DNA of 64,000 nt from Streptomyces sp. 71268 (GCF_029392895.1 NZ_CP114200.1:62001-126000), one strand, 5' to 3'. Positions 1 to 8,515 are shown, numbered from the stretch's first letter. Numbers and translations are program-made. Notes: generated by a model not told the origin, from the sequence alone.

Positions 1-174
1 GCAGACGCCGGCGGGGGCGTGCGGGTGGATGGTGGCGGGTTCGCCGCCCGCCCGCCAGACCGCCTCGACCAGCGCCCGGGCGTTGACCTCGGCGGCGTGG
101 CGCAGCGCGGAGGTGGTGGCGGCGAAGCGGGCGGGGACGGCGATCAGGGGGCGGCGGTCGCGGGCGCGGGTCAC
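1..174 (-). CDS. gamma-glutamyl-GABA hydrolase-like class I amidotransferase (PuuD type), partial
   Basis: Only the first 58 codons are in the window; the gene runs off the left edge. The GTG start is at 174 and overlaps the stop of the upstream aldehyde dehydrogenase in a GTGA junction, so the two are translationally coupled. The N-terminus (RPLIAVPARF near residue 8, then a helix ending GGEPATIHP) resembles the start of peptidase C26 / PuuD-type glutamine amidotransferases, which remove gamma-glutamyl groups from amide intermediates in putrescine-like amine catabolism. The catalytic Cys and His would lie outside the window and were not seen. The coupling to a PuuC-like dehydrogenase and a glutamine-synthetase-like ligase 8.5 kb away supports the assignment; a different class I amidotransferase remains possible. 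Confidence 0.6.
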   Translation of the reverse strand, partial: MTRARDRRPLIAVPARFAATTSALRHAAEVNARALVEAVWRAGGEPATIHPHAPAGVC

Positions 175-1655
175 AGCTGAATCCAGGTGGTCTTGAGTTC
201 GGTGTACTTCTCCAGCGCGTGGGCGGACTTGTCGCGTCCGTTGCCGGACTGCTTCATGCCGCCGAAGGGCACCGTGAGGTCGCCCTCCTCGTAGCAGTTG
301 ACCCAGACGGTGCCAGCGCGCAGGGCGCGCGAGACCTGGTGGGCCGTGGACAGGTCGGCGGTCCACACGCCCGCGGCCAGCCCGTAGTCGGTGGCGTTGG
401 CGAGGGCCACCGCCTCGTCGAGGTCGTCGAAGGTGAAGACGGACAGGACGGGCCCGAAGACCTCGTCGCGCGCCAGTGCGGAGCCCGGGTCCACGCGGTC
501 GAAGACGGTGGGTTGGAGGTAGGTGCCCCCGGTCTGGGTCAGGACACGCTCGCCACCGGTGCGCAGCCGGGCGCCGGTGTCGATGGCGGCGTGGACGTGG
601 CCCAGCACCCGGTCCAGGTGGTCGCCGCTGACCAGCGGGCCCATCGCGGTGGCGGGGTCGAGCGGGTCGCCGACGCGCAGGACGCGGGCCCGGTCGACGA
701 CGGCCTCGGTGACTCGGTCGGCGACGGAGGAGTGGACGAGCAGCCGGGAGGGGGCGGTGCACATCTCACCCTGGTTGAAGAAGATGCCCCAGGCAGCGGT
801 GGCGGCGGCCCGGTCGAGGTCGGGGGCGTCGGGGAGGATGATGTTGGGTGACTTGCCGCCCAGTTCGAGCCAGACGCGCTTGAGGTTGGAGTCGGCGGCG
901 TAACGCAGGAAGTGGCGGCCCACGGCGGTGGAGCCGGTGAAGGCGAGGACATCGACGTCGGGGTGGAGGCCGAGGGCGCGTCCGGCGACCGGGCCGCTGC
1001 CGCTGACCACGTTCAGGACGCCGGGCGGCAGGCCGGCGGCGCTGGCGATCCTGGCCAGCCGCAGGGCGGACAGGGGCGAGTTCTCCGCGGGCTTGAGGAC
1101 GACCGTGCAGCCGGCCGCGAGCGCGGGGGCGACCTTCCAGCCGGCCAGCGTGAGGGGGAAGTTCCACGGCACGACGGCTCCCACGACGCCGGCCGGCTCG
1201 CGGGTGACGAGGGCGAGGGCGTCGGGGGCGGTGTGCGGGGACTCGTCGGTGAGCTTGTCGGCCAGTTGGCCGTACCAGCGGAAGGTGTTGGTCAGGGCGC
1301 GCAGTTCGATGTCGTACGCGTCGGTGATGGGCTTGCCCATCTCCAGGCTCACGGTGAGGGCGAGGTCCGCCCGCTCGGCTTCGATGAGGTCGGCGACGCG
1401 CAGCAGGACGCGGCCGCGTTCGGCGGGTGCGAGGCGCGGCCACGGGCCGCTGTCGAAGGCCCGGCGGGCGGCGGCTACGGCCAGGTCCACCTCGGCCGCT
1501 CCCCCGTCGGCCACCTCGGCCAGCGGCCGGCCGTCCCGCGGCGACACCACGGTGAACGCGCCGCCTCCCGCGTGTGGGGAGCCGTCGATGTGGTGCGTAC
1601 CGGGCAGGTCGAGCGTCTGCGCGCGGCGTATCCAGTCGTCGTGGGTGGCGTCCAC
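171..1655 (-). CDS. NAD(P)-dependent aldehyde dehydrogenase (PuuC/betaine-aldehyde type)
   Basis: 494 residues, the normal ALDH length. Cytosolic oxidation of an aldehyde to its acid. Visible motifs are PWNFP (Asn165), FTGSTAVG (about 239-246), general base Glu265 in LELGGK, and nucleophile Cys299 in NQGEMCTAP. The start is GTG at 1655, preceded by a purine-rich GAGGA ribosome site. It overlaps the following PuuD-like gene by four bases. In Puu-type pathways this enzyme oxidises a gamma-glutamyl-aminoaldehyde, which fits the neighbour; this substrate is inferred. A 240-base gap with no recognisable gene separates it from the TetR gene upstream on the same strand, so it could be the tail of that operon or have its own promoter. 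Confidence 0.85.
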   Translation of the reverse strand: MDATHDDWIRRAQTLDLPGTHHIDGSPHAGGGAFTVVSPRDGRPLAEVADGGAAEVDLAVAAARRAFDSGPWPRLAPAERGRVLLRVADLIEAERADLALTVSLEMGKPITDAYDIELRALTNTFRWYGQLADKLTDESPHTAPDALALVTREPAGVVGAVVPWNFPLTLAGWKVAPALAAGCTVVLKPAENSPLSALRLARIASAAGLPPGVLNVVSGSGPVAGRALGLHPDVDVLAFTGSTAVGRHFLRYAADSNLKRVWLELGGKSPNIILPDAPDLDRAAATAAWGIFFNQGEMCTAPSRLLVHSSVADRVTEAVVDRARVLRVGDPLDPATAMGPLVSGDHLDRVLGHVHAAIDTGARLRTGGERVLTQTGGTYLQPTVFDRVDPGSALARDEVFGPVLSVFTFDDLDEAVALANATDYGLAAGVWTADLSTAHQVSRALRAGTVWVNCYEEGDLTVPFGGMKQSGNGRDKSAHALEKYTELKTTWIQL

Positions 1656-1896
1656 CGTGGGTCCTCGTTTCGTGGAGAGTGCGCGGGGTGGGGGCGGGCC
1701 GCACGGCGGGGTGGCTGGCGGCGTGGGTGTGCGCCGGCATGGGCGTGCGGCTGGGTGGTGCGTACGGCGCGCGCCGGCCGGGGCCTTGGCGTACGCGGGT
1801 GGGACCAGCGTGTGGGGGCGGGGCCGGGCGGCGGCTGGGTGGTGCGGGTCTCGGTTGTCCGGGCGCGATGTCCGGGGGTGGCCGTGGGCGGGTGGG

Positions 1897-2523
1897 TCAG
1901 CTTTCGGCTGGGTGGTCGGTGTCCTCGTCGCTGAGCCTGGCCAGCAGCGCTCGAAGCTCCGTCAGCGCCTCTTCGGTGACCTCTCGTTCGCCGAAGACGA
2001 GTTGGTGGAGTACGAGCCCTTCGAGCGCGGCGAAGACCAGTCGGGACAGCCCTCGGTCCACCGGGCGGGCCAGAACTCGGGAGAGTTCGCGCCGCGCGGC
2101 GTCGAAGTACTCCTCGTACAGGGCGCGCAACTGGGGCATCAGCTCCGGCCGCCGCCTGGCCTCCAGCAGCAGTTCGTACTGGAACGCCTGGACGTCCGGT
2201 CCCGAGGCCACCATCGCCCCGAGGTCGGCGGCGAAGTCCCGGGCCGTGCCGGTGCCGGTGTTGAGGGCGTTGACGCGCAGCGAGGAGCGGATGGCGTGGT
2301 TGACGGACTCCTCGATGAGCGCGTCGCGAGAGCCGAAGTGGTGGACGACGAGCCCGTGGGTGACGCCGGCCTCCTCGGCGACGGCCCGGTACGTCAGCTT
2401 GCGCAGACCGCCGCGCGCCACCACGCGTACGGCCGCGTCCAGCAGGGCGATCCGGCCCGTCCCGTAGTTCGTCACGCGCTTGCGGGGGCCGCAGTCGTCG
2501 GCGGGTCGGGCGGGGTCGCTCAT
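1897..2523 (-). CDS. TetR/AcrR-family transcriptional regulator
   Basis: 208 residues. An N-terminal helix-turn-helix spans roughly residues 25-65 (ALLDAAVRVVARGG, then YRAVAEEAGVTHGLVVHHFGS), as in BetI/AcrR-type repressors; the rest is a helical ligand-binding domain without further signatures. The ATG at 2523 is chosen because the helix-turn-helix starts just after it and AGGG lies upstream. It follows the FAH-family gene by 28 bases on the same strand, so it is probably co-transcribed with the ring-cleavage operon. It is a candidate binder of the GTTTG-N4-CAAAC operator found at both promoters near 8.3 kb and again at 45.1 kb; this pairing is inferred, and the second TetR at 13251 is the alternative. 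Confidence 0.85.
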   Translation of the reverse strand: MSDPARPADDCGPRKRVTNYGTGRIALLDAAVRVVARGGLRKLTYRAVAEEAGVTHGLVVHHFGSRDALIEESVNHAIRSSLRVNALNTGTGTARDFAADLGAMVASGPDVQAFQYELLLEARRRPELMPQLRALYEEYFDAARRELSRVLARPVDRGLSRLVFAALEGLVLHQLVFGEREVTEEALTELRALLARLSDEDTDHPAES

Positions 2524-2551
2524 GGCATCGACCCTACCCGCGGCCGGCTGG

Positions 2552-3397
2552 TCAGCGCCGTGGCGGCCTGATGCCACGGAACTCCCAGTCCCCGCCGAGC
2601 GCGGTGGACAGCACCTCCTCGGACTCGGTCGGCTGGGCTCCCACGTCGGTGCGCACGGCGGTGGGGCCGGTGACGATGTGGTTGGTGAGGCAGCCAAGTC
2701 CCTCGACCTCCACCTCGACGACGTCGCCGGGTCGCACCGGGCGGGAGTTGGCCGGGGTGCCGGAGAGCAGCACGTCACCGGGGTAGAGGGTGATGGTGCG
2801 GGCGATGTCGGCGACGAGGTAGTGCATGTCCCAGGTCATCTCGTCGGTGGAGCCGTCCTGGACGACCTCTCCGTTCACCCGGGTCCGCAGCCGCTTGCCG
2901 TGGAAGTCCCAGTCGGTGACCAGGCCGGGGCCCAGCGGGCACAGGGTGTCGGAACCCTTCACCCGCAGCATGGAGCCCGCGTCGGTGTCCCGGAAGTCGT
3001 GCAGGCCGTAGTCGTTGGCCACGGTGTAGCCGGCGATGTGGTCGCTCGCCTGCGCCGGCGCGATGTTGCGGGCGGTCTTCCCGATGACGATGGCGACCTC
3101 GCCCTCGTAGTTGAGCCAGGCGCAACCCTCGGGTCGCACGACCGCGCCCCGGTGGCTGTTGAGCGCCGAGGTGGGCTTGTGGAAGTAGGTGGGGGTGTCG
3201 GGCAGGTCGAGTTGGAACTCATCGACCCGGCTGCGGTGGTTGAGGTGGACCGCGATCACCTTGGAGGGGGTGACCGGCGGGAGGTGGTGGGCGTCCTCGA
3301 CGCTGACGCGGCGGCCGTCGCCGGCGACCAGTTCGTCGCCGTCGCGGACGGCCTGCACGGCTGCGCCGTCGAGGAGGATGCGGCGGTACTCGGGCAT
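2552..3397 (-). CDS. fumarylacetoacetate hydrolase-family protein (HpaG/HpcE-like isomerase/decarboxylase)
   Basis: 281 residues. FAH-fold enzymes of the HpaG branch isomerise or decarboxylate ring-cleavage products in meta-pathways. The FAH core begins at SKVIAVHLN (about residue 42). It continues through YFHKPTSAL, the metal-binding YEGEVAIVIGK segment (Glu-x-Glu), VANDYGLHDFRDTD, and GDVLLSGTPANS toward the C-terminus. The ATG at 3397 was chosen over an upstream extension that overlaps the dioxygenase gene. It sits 14 bases after the extradiol dioxygenase and before the TetR gene, a context that points to processing of the 5-carboxymethyl-2-hydroxymuconate type of product. It is an unfused relative of the FAH half of the protein at 37543-38979. 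Confidence 0.85.
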   Translation of the reverse strand: MPEYRRILLDGAAVQAVRDGDELVAGDGRRVSVEDAHHLPPVTPSKVIAVHLNHRSRVDEFQLDLPDTPTYFHKPTSALNSHRGAVVRPEGCAWLNYEGEVAIVIGKTARNIAPAQASDHIAGYTVANDYGLHDFRDTDAGSMLRVKGSDTLCPLGPGLVTDWDFHGKRLRTRVNGEVVQDGSTDEMTWDMHYLVADIARTITLYPGDVLLSGTPANSRPVRPGDVVEVEVEGLGCLTNHIVTGPTAVRTDVGAQPTESEEVLSTALGGDWEFRGIRPPRR

Positions 3398-3411
3398 GGT
3401 GGGTGGCCTCT

Positions 3412-4338
3412 CTAGGCGGGGCGGGGTGCGGCGGTTGAGGTGGGGCGGCCGGCGCCGGTCCAGCCGTCGGCGGGGCGGTCGAACCAGAGGTGTGCCTGTC
3501 CGGTGCCCACCGAGTTCTCGTACTCGCCGTACTGGCGTCCCCTGGCGGTGCACGCCCGTTCGCCGATGGCGCCGGCCATCATCAGGTAGTGGAAGAACTT
3601 CGCCTCCGGCTTGACCTGCCAGAACGCGTCCATGGTGTCGATGACCCGGTCGTGCCGGCCCTGGCTGAGCCAGTCGATGCGCTCCAGGTCGGCCGCCCGC
3701 GCCCGCGGCGAGAAGATGTGCGCCGGGTCGCTGGCCTCGTGGTCACGGAGTTCGCGCAGCGGCCAGAAGGTGTGGGAGAGGGCGCCGGAGGCGATCAGCA
3801 GGACGCGTCGGCCCGGGGTCGCGGCGATGCCGTCGGCCACCGCGCGGCCGAGGCGCAGGTGGTCCTCCATGTCGCCGGTCTGGCACACGCCGATGGACAG
3901 CCAGCGCTTGTGCGGCAACCCTTCGCCGAGGTACTTCCACAGGTTGATGGTGGCGTAGTAGATCGGCAGGTGCACGTCCTCGATCGGGGTGATCCAGGTG
4001 CCGTGCTTGTCGGCGAACGAGGCGATGTGGTGGGCGAGTTCGGGGTCGCCGGGGAAGTCGTACGGCATCCGGCACATGCCGCGCGGCAGCTCCTCGGAGG
4101 TGAACAGGCCGGCCCGACGGTGCTGGGCGGCCACCACGAACTCGACGGTGGTGGCCCAGTGCGAGTCCATCACCAGGACGGTGTCGTAGTCGTCCCGCTC
4201 GAAGACGTCCCGGCGAAGCTGCTGGAGCCCGGTGACGAGGGTGACCTCCTTGCCCTCGTTGAGTTCGAGCCGGGTCTTTCGGGGGAGCACGATGGTGGGC
4301 ACGTGGGCGAGCAGGCCCGCCCCGACGATCTCACCCAT
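3412..4338 (-). CDS. class III (LigB-type) extradiol ring-cleavage dioxygenase, 3,4-dihydroxyphenylacetate 2,3-dioxygenase-like
   Basis: 308 residues. Cleaves a catechol next to its hydroxyls with Fe(II) and O2. The N-terminus MGEIVGAGLLAHVPTI places His12, and VMDSHW places His60, where LigB-superfamily metal ligands lie. An acidic C-terminal half (AKFFHYLMMAGAIGE) follows. The resemblance is to HpcB/HpaD-like homoprotocatechuate dioxygenases of the LigB superfamily. The ATG at 4338 overlaps the end of the upstream HpaE-like gene by eight bases, so translation is coupled. The next gene is the FAH-family enzyme that would act on the product. The exact catechol (homoprotocatechuate or another substituted catechol) cannot be read from the sequence. 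Confidence 0.85.
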   Translation of the reverse strand: MGEIVGAGLLAHVPTIVLPRKTRLELNEGKEVTLVTGLQQLRRDVFERDDYDTVLVMDSHWATTVEFVVAAQHRRAGLFTSEELPRGMCRMPYDFPGDPELAHHIASFADKHGTWITPIEDVHLPIYYATINLWKYLGEGLPHKRWLSIGVCQTGDMEDHLRLGRAVADGIAATPGRRVLLIASGALSHTFWPLRELRDHEASDPAHIFSPRARAADLERIDWLSQGRHDRVIDTMDAFWQVKPEAKFFHYLMMAGAIGERACTARGRQYGEYENSVGTGQAHLWFDRPADGWTGAGRPTSTAAPRPA

Positions 4339-5794
4339 GGTGCCTCCAGCCCTTCGGCGCGGTGACCGTGTTCTTGAGGTCGCAGTAGAAGTCGAAGCTC
4401 CAGGTGCCACCCTCGCGGCCGATGCCGGAGTGGCGGGAGCCGCCGAAGGGCGCCTTGAGGTCGCGGACGAAGAAGCAGTTGACCCAGACGGTGCCGGCGA
4501 CCAGACGGGCGGTGACCCGTTCGGCGCGCTCGGGGTCGCCGGTGGCGAGCGTGGCGGCCAGGCCGAAGCGGGTGTCGTTGGCCAGGTGGACGGCCTCGTC
4601 CTCGCCGCTGAAGGTCTGCAGGGTCAGGACCGGGCCGAAGACCTCTTCCTGCACGATCTCGGAGTCCTGCCGCACGTCGGTCAGCAGCGTGGGCGCGTAG
4701 TACTGGCCCTCGCCCGGGTGCCCGCCGATGACGGCACGGGCGCCGGCCGCCAGGGCCCGCCGTACGAAGCCGTCGATCTTCGCGACCTGACGGGGGTGGA
4801 TGGTGGGCCCGATGTCGGTGGACTCCTCCCGGGGGTCGCCCTGCCTCAGCCGGGAGGCCCTGGCGACGAAGCGGCGGGTGAACTCCTCGGCCACGGCCTC
4901 CTCCACCAGGAGGCGGGTGGCCGCCAGGCACACCTGGCCGGCGTTGTCGTACTGCTCGACGGCGAGATCGACGGCCAGGTCCAGGTCCGCGTCGGCGAAG
5001 ACCAGCAGTGGGGACTTGCCGCCGAGTTCGAGGCTGAGCGGGGTGAGGTTCGCGGCGGCCGCGGCGGCGATGTGCCGGGCGGTGGGCACAGAGCCCGTGA
5101 AGCTGATGCGACGCACGTCCGGGTGGCTGGTCAGCGCGTCGCCGATCTCCGAGCCGTAACCCTGCACGATGTTGAGCACGCCCGCCGGCAGGCCGGCCTC
5201 GGCGGTGATGTCGGCGAGCAGCGAGGCGGTCAGCGGTGACCACTCGGCGGGCTTGAGCACGACCGTGTTGCCGGCGGCCAGGGCGGGGGCCACCTTCCAG
5301 GTCGCCAGCATCAGCGGCGCGTTCCAGGGGGTGATCAGCACGCACGGGCCCGCCGGGTCCCAGGTGACGTGGTTGGTGTGGCCACGGGTGGCGAAGTCCT
5401 CGTGCTCCAGGGTGAGCAGCCAGTCCGCGAAGAAGCGGAAGTTGTGGGCGACGCGTGGCATGACGCCGCGCCGGTGGGAGCGCAGCAGTGCGCCGTTGTC
5501 CACGGTTTCGACGTTGGCCAACTCTTCGAGGCGCTTCTCCACGCCGTCGGCGATGGCGTGCAGGATACGGGCGCGTTCGGCGCGCGATGTCGCGGCCCAG
5601 CCGGGGAAGGCCACCTTGGCGGCGGCCACGGCCGCGCCGGCCTCGGTGGCGGTGCCCCGGGAGATCTCCCCGATGGGGGCGCCGTCGATGGGTGAGGCGT
5701 CGGTGAAGGTACGGGGCGAGGCGACCCGCTGGCCGCCGATCCAGTGCCGGGTGTCGACGGTGACCCCGGCGACGGTGGTGCGGTGTTCGCTCAT
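4331..5794 (-). CDS. hpaE: 5-carboxymethyl-2-hydroxymuconate semialdehyde dehydrogenase-like aldehyde dehydrogenase
   Basis: 487 residues. The N-terminal RHWIGGQRV and SPIDGAPIGEI are characteristic of HpaE/HpcC enzymes, which oxidise the muconic semialdehyde made by extradiol cleavage of homoprotocatechuate. Catalytic parts seen are PWNAP, SFTGSVPTARHIA, LELGGKSPLLVFADADLD and the Cys motif AGQVCLAATR. ATG at 5794 is preceded by CAGGAG. It follows the acetoacetate-decarboxylase-family gene by 46 bases and overlaps the dioxygenase. A paralogue of the same class is at 35066-36562 in the second ring-cleavage operon. The symbol is by family resemblance; the substrate is inferred from the neighbours. 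Confidence 0.82.
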   Translation of the reverse strand: MSEHRTTVAGVTVDTRHWIGGQRVASPRTFTDASPIDGAPIGEISRGTATEAGAAVAAAKVAFPGWAATSRAERARILHAIADGVEKRLEELANVETVDNGALLRSHRRGVMPRVAHNFRFFADWLLTLEHEDFATRGHTNHVTWDPAGPCVLITPWNAPLMLATWKVAPALAAGNTVVLKPAEWSPLTASLLADITAEAGLPAGVLNIVQGYGSEIGDALTSHPDVRRISFTGSVPTARHIAAAAAANLTPLSLELGGKSPLLVFADADLDLAVDLAVEQYDNAGQVCLAATRLLVEEAVAEEFTRRFVARASRLRQGDPREESTDIGPTIHPRQVAKIDGFVRRALAAGARAVIGGHPGEGQYYAPTLLTDVRQDSEIVQEEVFGPVLTLQTFSGEDEAVHLANDTRFGLAATLATGDPERAERVTARLVAGTVWVNCFFVRDLKAPFGGSRHSGIGREGGTWSFDFYCDLKNTVTAPKGWRHHG

Positions 5795-5840
5795 GGCCTG
5801 TGGCTCCTGACGGTCAGGACGTGGGTGGGGCGGGGCGCGG

Positions 5841-6665
5841 TCACTGGGCGCCCGAGGTGTGGGAGGCCAGGAGTCGGCCGCCGTCCCAGACCACGCCGAC
5901 CTGCTGGTAGTAGGCGGCGATCGGCTCGTGGATCTCCAGGCGGGCCAGTTCCTCGGTGGGCGCGTCGAACAGCTCCAGTTCGGCCTCCCCCACCCAGGGT
6001 TGCCCGCCCTCGAAGGCGGCGGCGCCGGACTCGACCAACTCGTCCAGGGCCAGGCCGCCGCCCTTCTCGATGGAGGGCAGCCAGCGGTGGTGGGCCATCG
6101 GGTGGCCGTTGACGAACCCGTTCGTCGGGGAGGGTTCGCGCAGGGTGACGACGGCCTGGGCCAGGCGCCGGTCCGCGGCGGCCAGGGTGGCGCCGAACCG
6201 GGCGCCGGCCTCTATCCGCGGGGCGGGTCCGTAGGGGTGCGGGCGGGTCTGGTGGATGGAGCCGAGCTTCTTCGGGTAACCCTGGTGCAGCCCACGGGCG
6301 ATGGCGAAGTCCTTGTCGACCCAGATGTAGACGCAGCGGGTGTAGGTCCGCTCGCCGTACTTGCAGCGGACGACGGCGAACGCCTCCTTGTACTGGGCAA
6401 GCACCGGGTCGAGCAGCTCCCGCCCCGAGGCGGCGCAGGACTGCCAGTCGGCCCAGATCAGCGCCACCGCGCCGGGGTCGTCGTCGGCGAGCTCCAGCGG
6501 CTGGGGCAGCAGCTCGCGCACCCGGGCGGGGTCGGTGCGGTACTCGACGGTCAGCAGGTCACCCGAGTAGCGCCACGGCGGCGGGGGGATCAGCGACGCG
6601 TCGCCCGTCGCGGTCTTGGGGTGGAAGTATCCACGCACCCTGGTCACGGTCACTTGGCTCTCCAT
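5841..6665 (-). CDS. acetoacetate decarboxylase-family protein
   Basis: 274 residues, close to the family length. The segment GYPKKLG places two adjacent lysines (132 and 133). They match the Schiff-base lysine and its pKa-lowering neighbour (Lys115/Lys116) in Clostridium acetoacetate decarboxylase, so the active site looks intact. Other family features are an N-terminal PPPPWRYSGDLLTVEYRTDP and central EAFAVVRCKYGERTY. The ATG at 6665 lies four bases from the reductase stop, so it is within one operon. Decarboxylation or retro-aldol/aldol-type chemistry on a 2- or 3-oxo acid from the ring-cleavage pathway is plausible, because many members of this family do not act on acetoacetate. The role here is unassigned. 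Confidence 0.8.
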   Translation of the reverse strand: MESQVTVTRVRGYFHPKTATGDASLIPPPPWRYSGDLLTVEYRTDPARVRELLPQPLELADDDPGAVALIWADWQSCAASGRELLDPVLAQYKEAFAVVRCKYGERTYTRCVYIWVDKDFAIARGLHQGYPKKLGSIHQTRPHPYGPAPRIEAGARFGATLAAADRRLAQAVVTLREPSPTNGFVNGHPMAHHRWLPSIEKGGGLALDELVESGAAAFEGGQPWVGEAELELFDAPTEELARLEIHEPIAAYYQQVGVVWDGGRLLASHTSGAQ

Positions 6666-6669
6666 GGGG

Positions 6670-7965
6670 CTAGGTGGTCGGGGACTGCTGGAGGAGGGTG
6701 GCGCGGTGTCGGGCCGCGACCGCGACGGCCGCCTGACCCCCGAGGGCGACCACACCGACCAGTCGGCCACCCTGGTGGTAGCCGACGACGTCCCGGCTGG
6801 GTTCGCCGTACAGGACCCTGGCGTCCGCTGTGCCGAGGGCCGGGGCGCCGAAGGACTGCAGGCGGAAGTCGTGCTGGTCGCTCCAGAAGGTCGGCAGGGG
6901 CGCGAAGGGCGCCAACTCGCCGCCAACGGCGGTCCCCATGTCGGTTCTGGTCGCGAGGTCCGCTCCGGCACCGTTGTTGGCTCGGACGGGCCCGGCGCCG
7001 GCTGGGGCCCCGGCTTCGGCGTCGGCGAGGTGGGCGGCGAGCACCCTGGCGGCGTGCCTGGCGGTGTCGGTGGGGATCGACCAGTGCTCGACGCGGCGGG
7101 GCACGCCGTCGTAGCGCAGGCCCGGGAAGCGGGCGATGTCGCCGACGGCGACCACATCGGGCCGCCCGCCGACCCGCAGGTGCGTGTCGGTGAGCACGCC
7201 GTCGGTCAGGTCGAGCCCGTTGCCGGCCAGCCACTCGGTGTTGGCGAGCGAACCCACCGACTCCACCACCACGTCCGCGGCCAGCGTGCTGCCGTCGTCC
7301 AGGCGTACGCCGGTGACGCGATCCCGGCCCGCGAAGCCGGTCACGTGCCTGCCGAGGGCGAAGCGTACGCCGCGCCGCTCGTGGCGGTGGCGTAGCTCCG
7401 TGGCGAGCGACTCACCCAGGGGGCCGAGCATGGGCAGCGGCAGCGGGTCGACGACCGTGACGTCGGCCGCGCCGAGCGTGCTGACGGTGGCGGCGACCTC
7501 GCAGCCGATGAACCCGGCCCCCACTACGACGACGCGCGCGCCCGGCTCGGCCAGTGCGGCGCGCAGCCGCCGCGCGTCGGCGATGGTGCGCAGGGTGTGT
7601 CGGCCGACCGACGGACCGGGGCAGGTCAGCCGGCGTGGGCGGGTGCCGGTGGCGATGACCAGAGCGCGGTAGGGCAGCACCCGGCCGTCGGCCAGGTCGA
7701 CAGTGCGGCGGTCGAGGTCGGCCCGGACGGCTCGGGTGCCCAGCAGCCAGGTCGCGTCGGCCAGGCTGGCTCGCGGCCGCAGGGTGAGGGAGGCAGGAGA
7801 CGCCGTGCCGGCGAGGAACGCCTTGGACAACGGCGGTCGGTTGTACGGCGGGTGGGGCTCGTCCCCGACGAGGGTGATCGGCCCTTCCCAGCCGACGGCG
7901 CGCAGTTGCTCGGCGGCGCGCAGGCCGGCCAGGGACGCGCCGACCACGACGATGGGGGCGCGCAC
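6670..7965 (-). CDS. FAD-dependent ferredoxin reductase (rubredoxin/putidaredoxin reductase type)
   Basis: 431 residues. Transfers electrons from NAD(P)H to the adjacent ferredoxin. An FAD-binding beta-alpha-beta starts at residue 4 (IVVVGASLAGLRAAEQLR). NRPPLSKAFL is typical of putidaredoxin-reductase-like enzymes. A second dinucleotide fold is VVVVGAGFIGCEVAA, followed by GRPDVVAVGDIARFP, the C-terminal FAD motif. The start is GTG at 7965, three bases after the ferredoxin stop. With the ferredoxin and the divergent P450 it makes a complete three-component monooxygenase system; the two halves share an operator. Confidence 0.9.
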   Translation of the reverse strand: MRAPIVVVGASLAGLRAAEQLRAVGWEGPITLVGDEPHPPYNRPPLSKAFLAGTASPASLTLRPRASLADATWLLGTRAVRADLDRRTVDLADGRVLPYRALVIATGTRPRRLTCPGPSVGRHTLRTIADARRLRAALAEPGARVVVVGAGFIGCEVAATVSTLGAADVTVVDPLPLPMLGPLGESLATELRHRHERRGVRFALGRHVTGFAGRDRVTGVRLDDGSTLAADVVVESVGSLANTEWLAGNGLDLTDGVLTDTHLRVGGRPDVVAVGDIARFPGLRYDGVPRRVEHWSIPTDTARHAARVLAAHLADAEAGAPAGAGPVRANNGAGADLATRTDMGTAVGGELAPFAPLPTFWSDQHDFRLQSFGAPALGTADARVLYGEPSRDVVGYHQGGRLVGVVALGGQAAVAVAARHRATLLQQSPTT

Positions 7966-7968
7966 GGC

Positions 7969-8157
7969 TCAGTGCTCGATCCGGATGGCCTGCAACGGGC
8001 AGACGTCGGCCGCCTCTTCCACCGCGTCGCTCAACGCGTCGTCGGGGTTCGGAAGGTGGGTCAGGCGCCCGGCGTCATCGAAGCGGAAGACCTCGGGCGC
8101 GGCGAAGACGCACTGGCCGTGGTCCTGGCACTTGTTCATGTCGACGACGACCTTCAT
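7969..8157 (-). CDS. small [3Fe-4S]-type ferredoxin for cytochrome P450
   Basis: 62 residues. The cluster motif reads Cys10-x2-His-x2-Cys16, then a distal Cys-Pro (DVCPL). The second canonical Cys is replaced by His13, as in many actinobacterial P450 ferredoxins that carry a 3Fe cluster. The ATG at 8157 has a strong AGGAGG eight bases upstream. It is the first gene of the long minus-strand operon, about 110 bases downstream of a good sigma-70-like promoter with an operator. Likely electron carrier between the reductase at 6670-7965 and the P450 at 9891-11189. Confidence 0.9.
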   Translation of the reverse strand: MKVVVDMNKCQDHGQCVFAAPEVFRFDDAGRLTHLPNPDDALSDAVEEAADVCPLQAIRIEH

Positions 8158-8264
8158 GGCCGGTCCTCCTGTACGGGTACGTGAGGGGGCGTCGGAGGGG
8201 AGGTGAGGGGCCCGACCGGAGGGATCGGGCCCCGGCCAGCGGGACGGCGGGCACACCGTAACTC

Positions 8265-8307
8265 GTTTGGCTTCAAACAAGATAGGAAGCGGCCACCCCG
8301 GGGTCAA
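8265..8307 (-). promoter_or_regulatory. promoter plus operator for the ferredoxin/ring-cleavage operon
   Basis: On the minus strand TTGACC (8307-8302) is followed after exactly 17 bases by TATCTT (8284-8279). The inverted repeat GTTTGAAGCCAAAC (8278-8265) begins directly downstream, over the expected transcription start. The same GTTTG-N4-CAAAC design occurs at 8372 and 45116. An operator there would block RNA polymerase, so TetR-type repression is the natural reading; the binding protein is inferred. Confidence 0.7.
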
Positions 8308-8344
8308 TAGCTATCCGGATGGATAAATTTCTACCGCCAACCCC

Positions 8345-8385
8345 TTGCCGGCGGTCGGCGACCTCCCTACCGTTTGACGTCAAAC
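8345..8385 (+). promoter_or_regulatory. promoter plus operator for the glutamine-synthetase-like/P450 operon
   Basis: TTGCCG (8345-8350), 17 bases, then TACCGT (8368-8373). The perfect palindrome GTTTGACGTCAAAC (8372-8385) overlaps the -10 end and start site. The geometry mirrors the divergent promoter at 8265-8307, so both operons are probably induced together. The roughly 130-base leader that follows is C-rich and contains the short repeated block TCCCCCTGGCCC at 8435-8460, with no evident function. Confidence 0.7.
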
Positions 8386-8515
8386 AACAACGCCTCCCGC
8401 TATCGCGGTACGAGGCGCCGCCCCTGGCATTCCCTCCCCCTGGCCCCCTCCCCCTGGCCCTTCCTCTCGCGCCTCGCGGCCCTGGGAGGCGCCCCCTTCC
8501 CCAGAGGAGACACCG

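Noticed and set aside
766..1740. Long open frames opposite or alongside the first aldehyde dehydrogenase, rich in Arg, Pro and Gly
   Set aside because: They are third-position GC artefacts: no ribosome site, no domain pattern, and the aldehyde dehydrogenase in the true frame has all catalytic motifs.
8435..8460. Short direct repeat TCCCCCTGGCCC in the leader of the glutamine-synthetase-like gene
   Set aside because: Only two imperfect copies in a C-rich leader; too short to call a repeat family or riboswitch.
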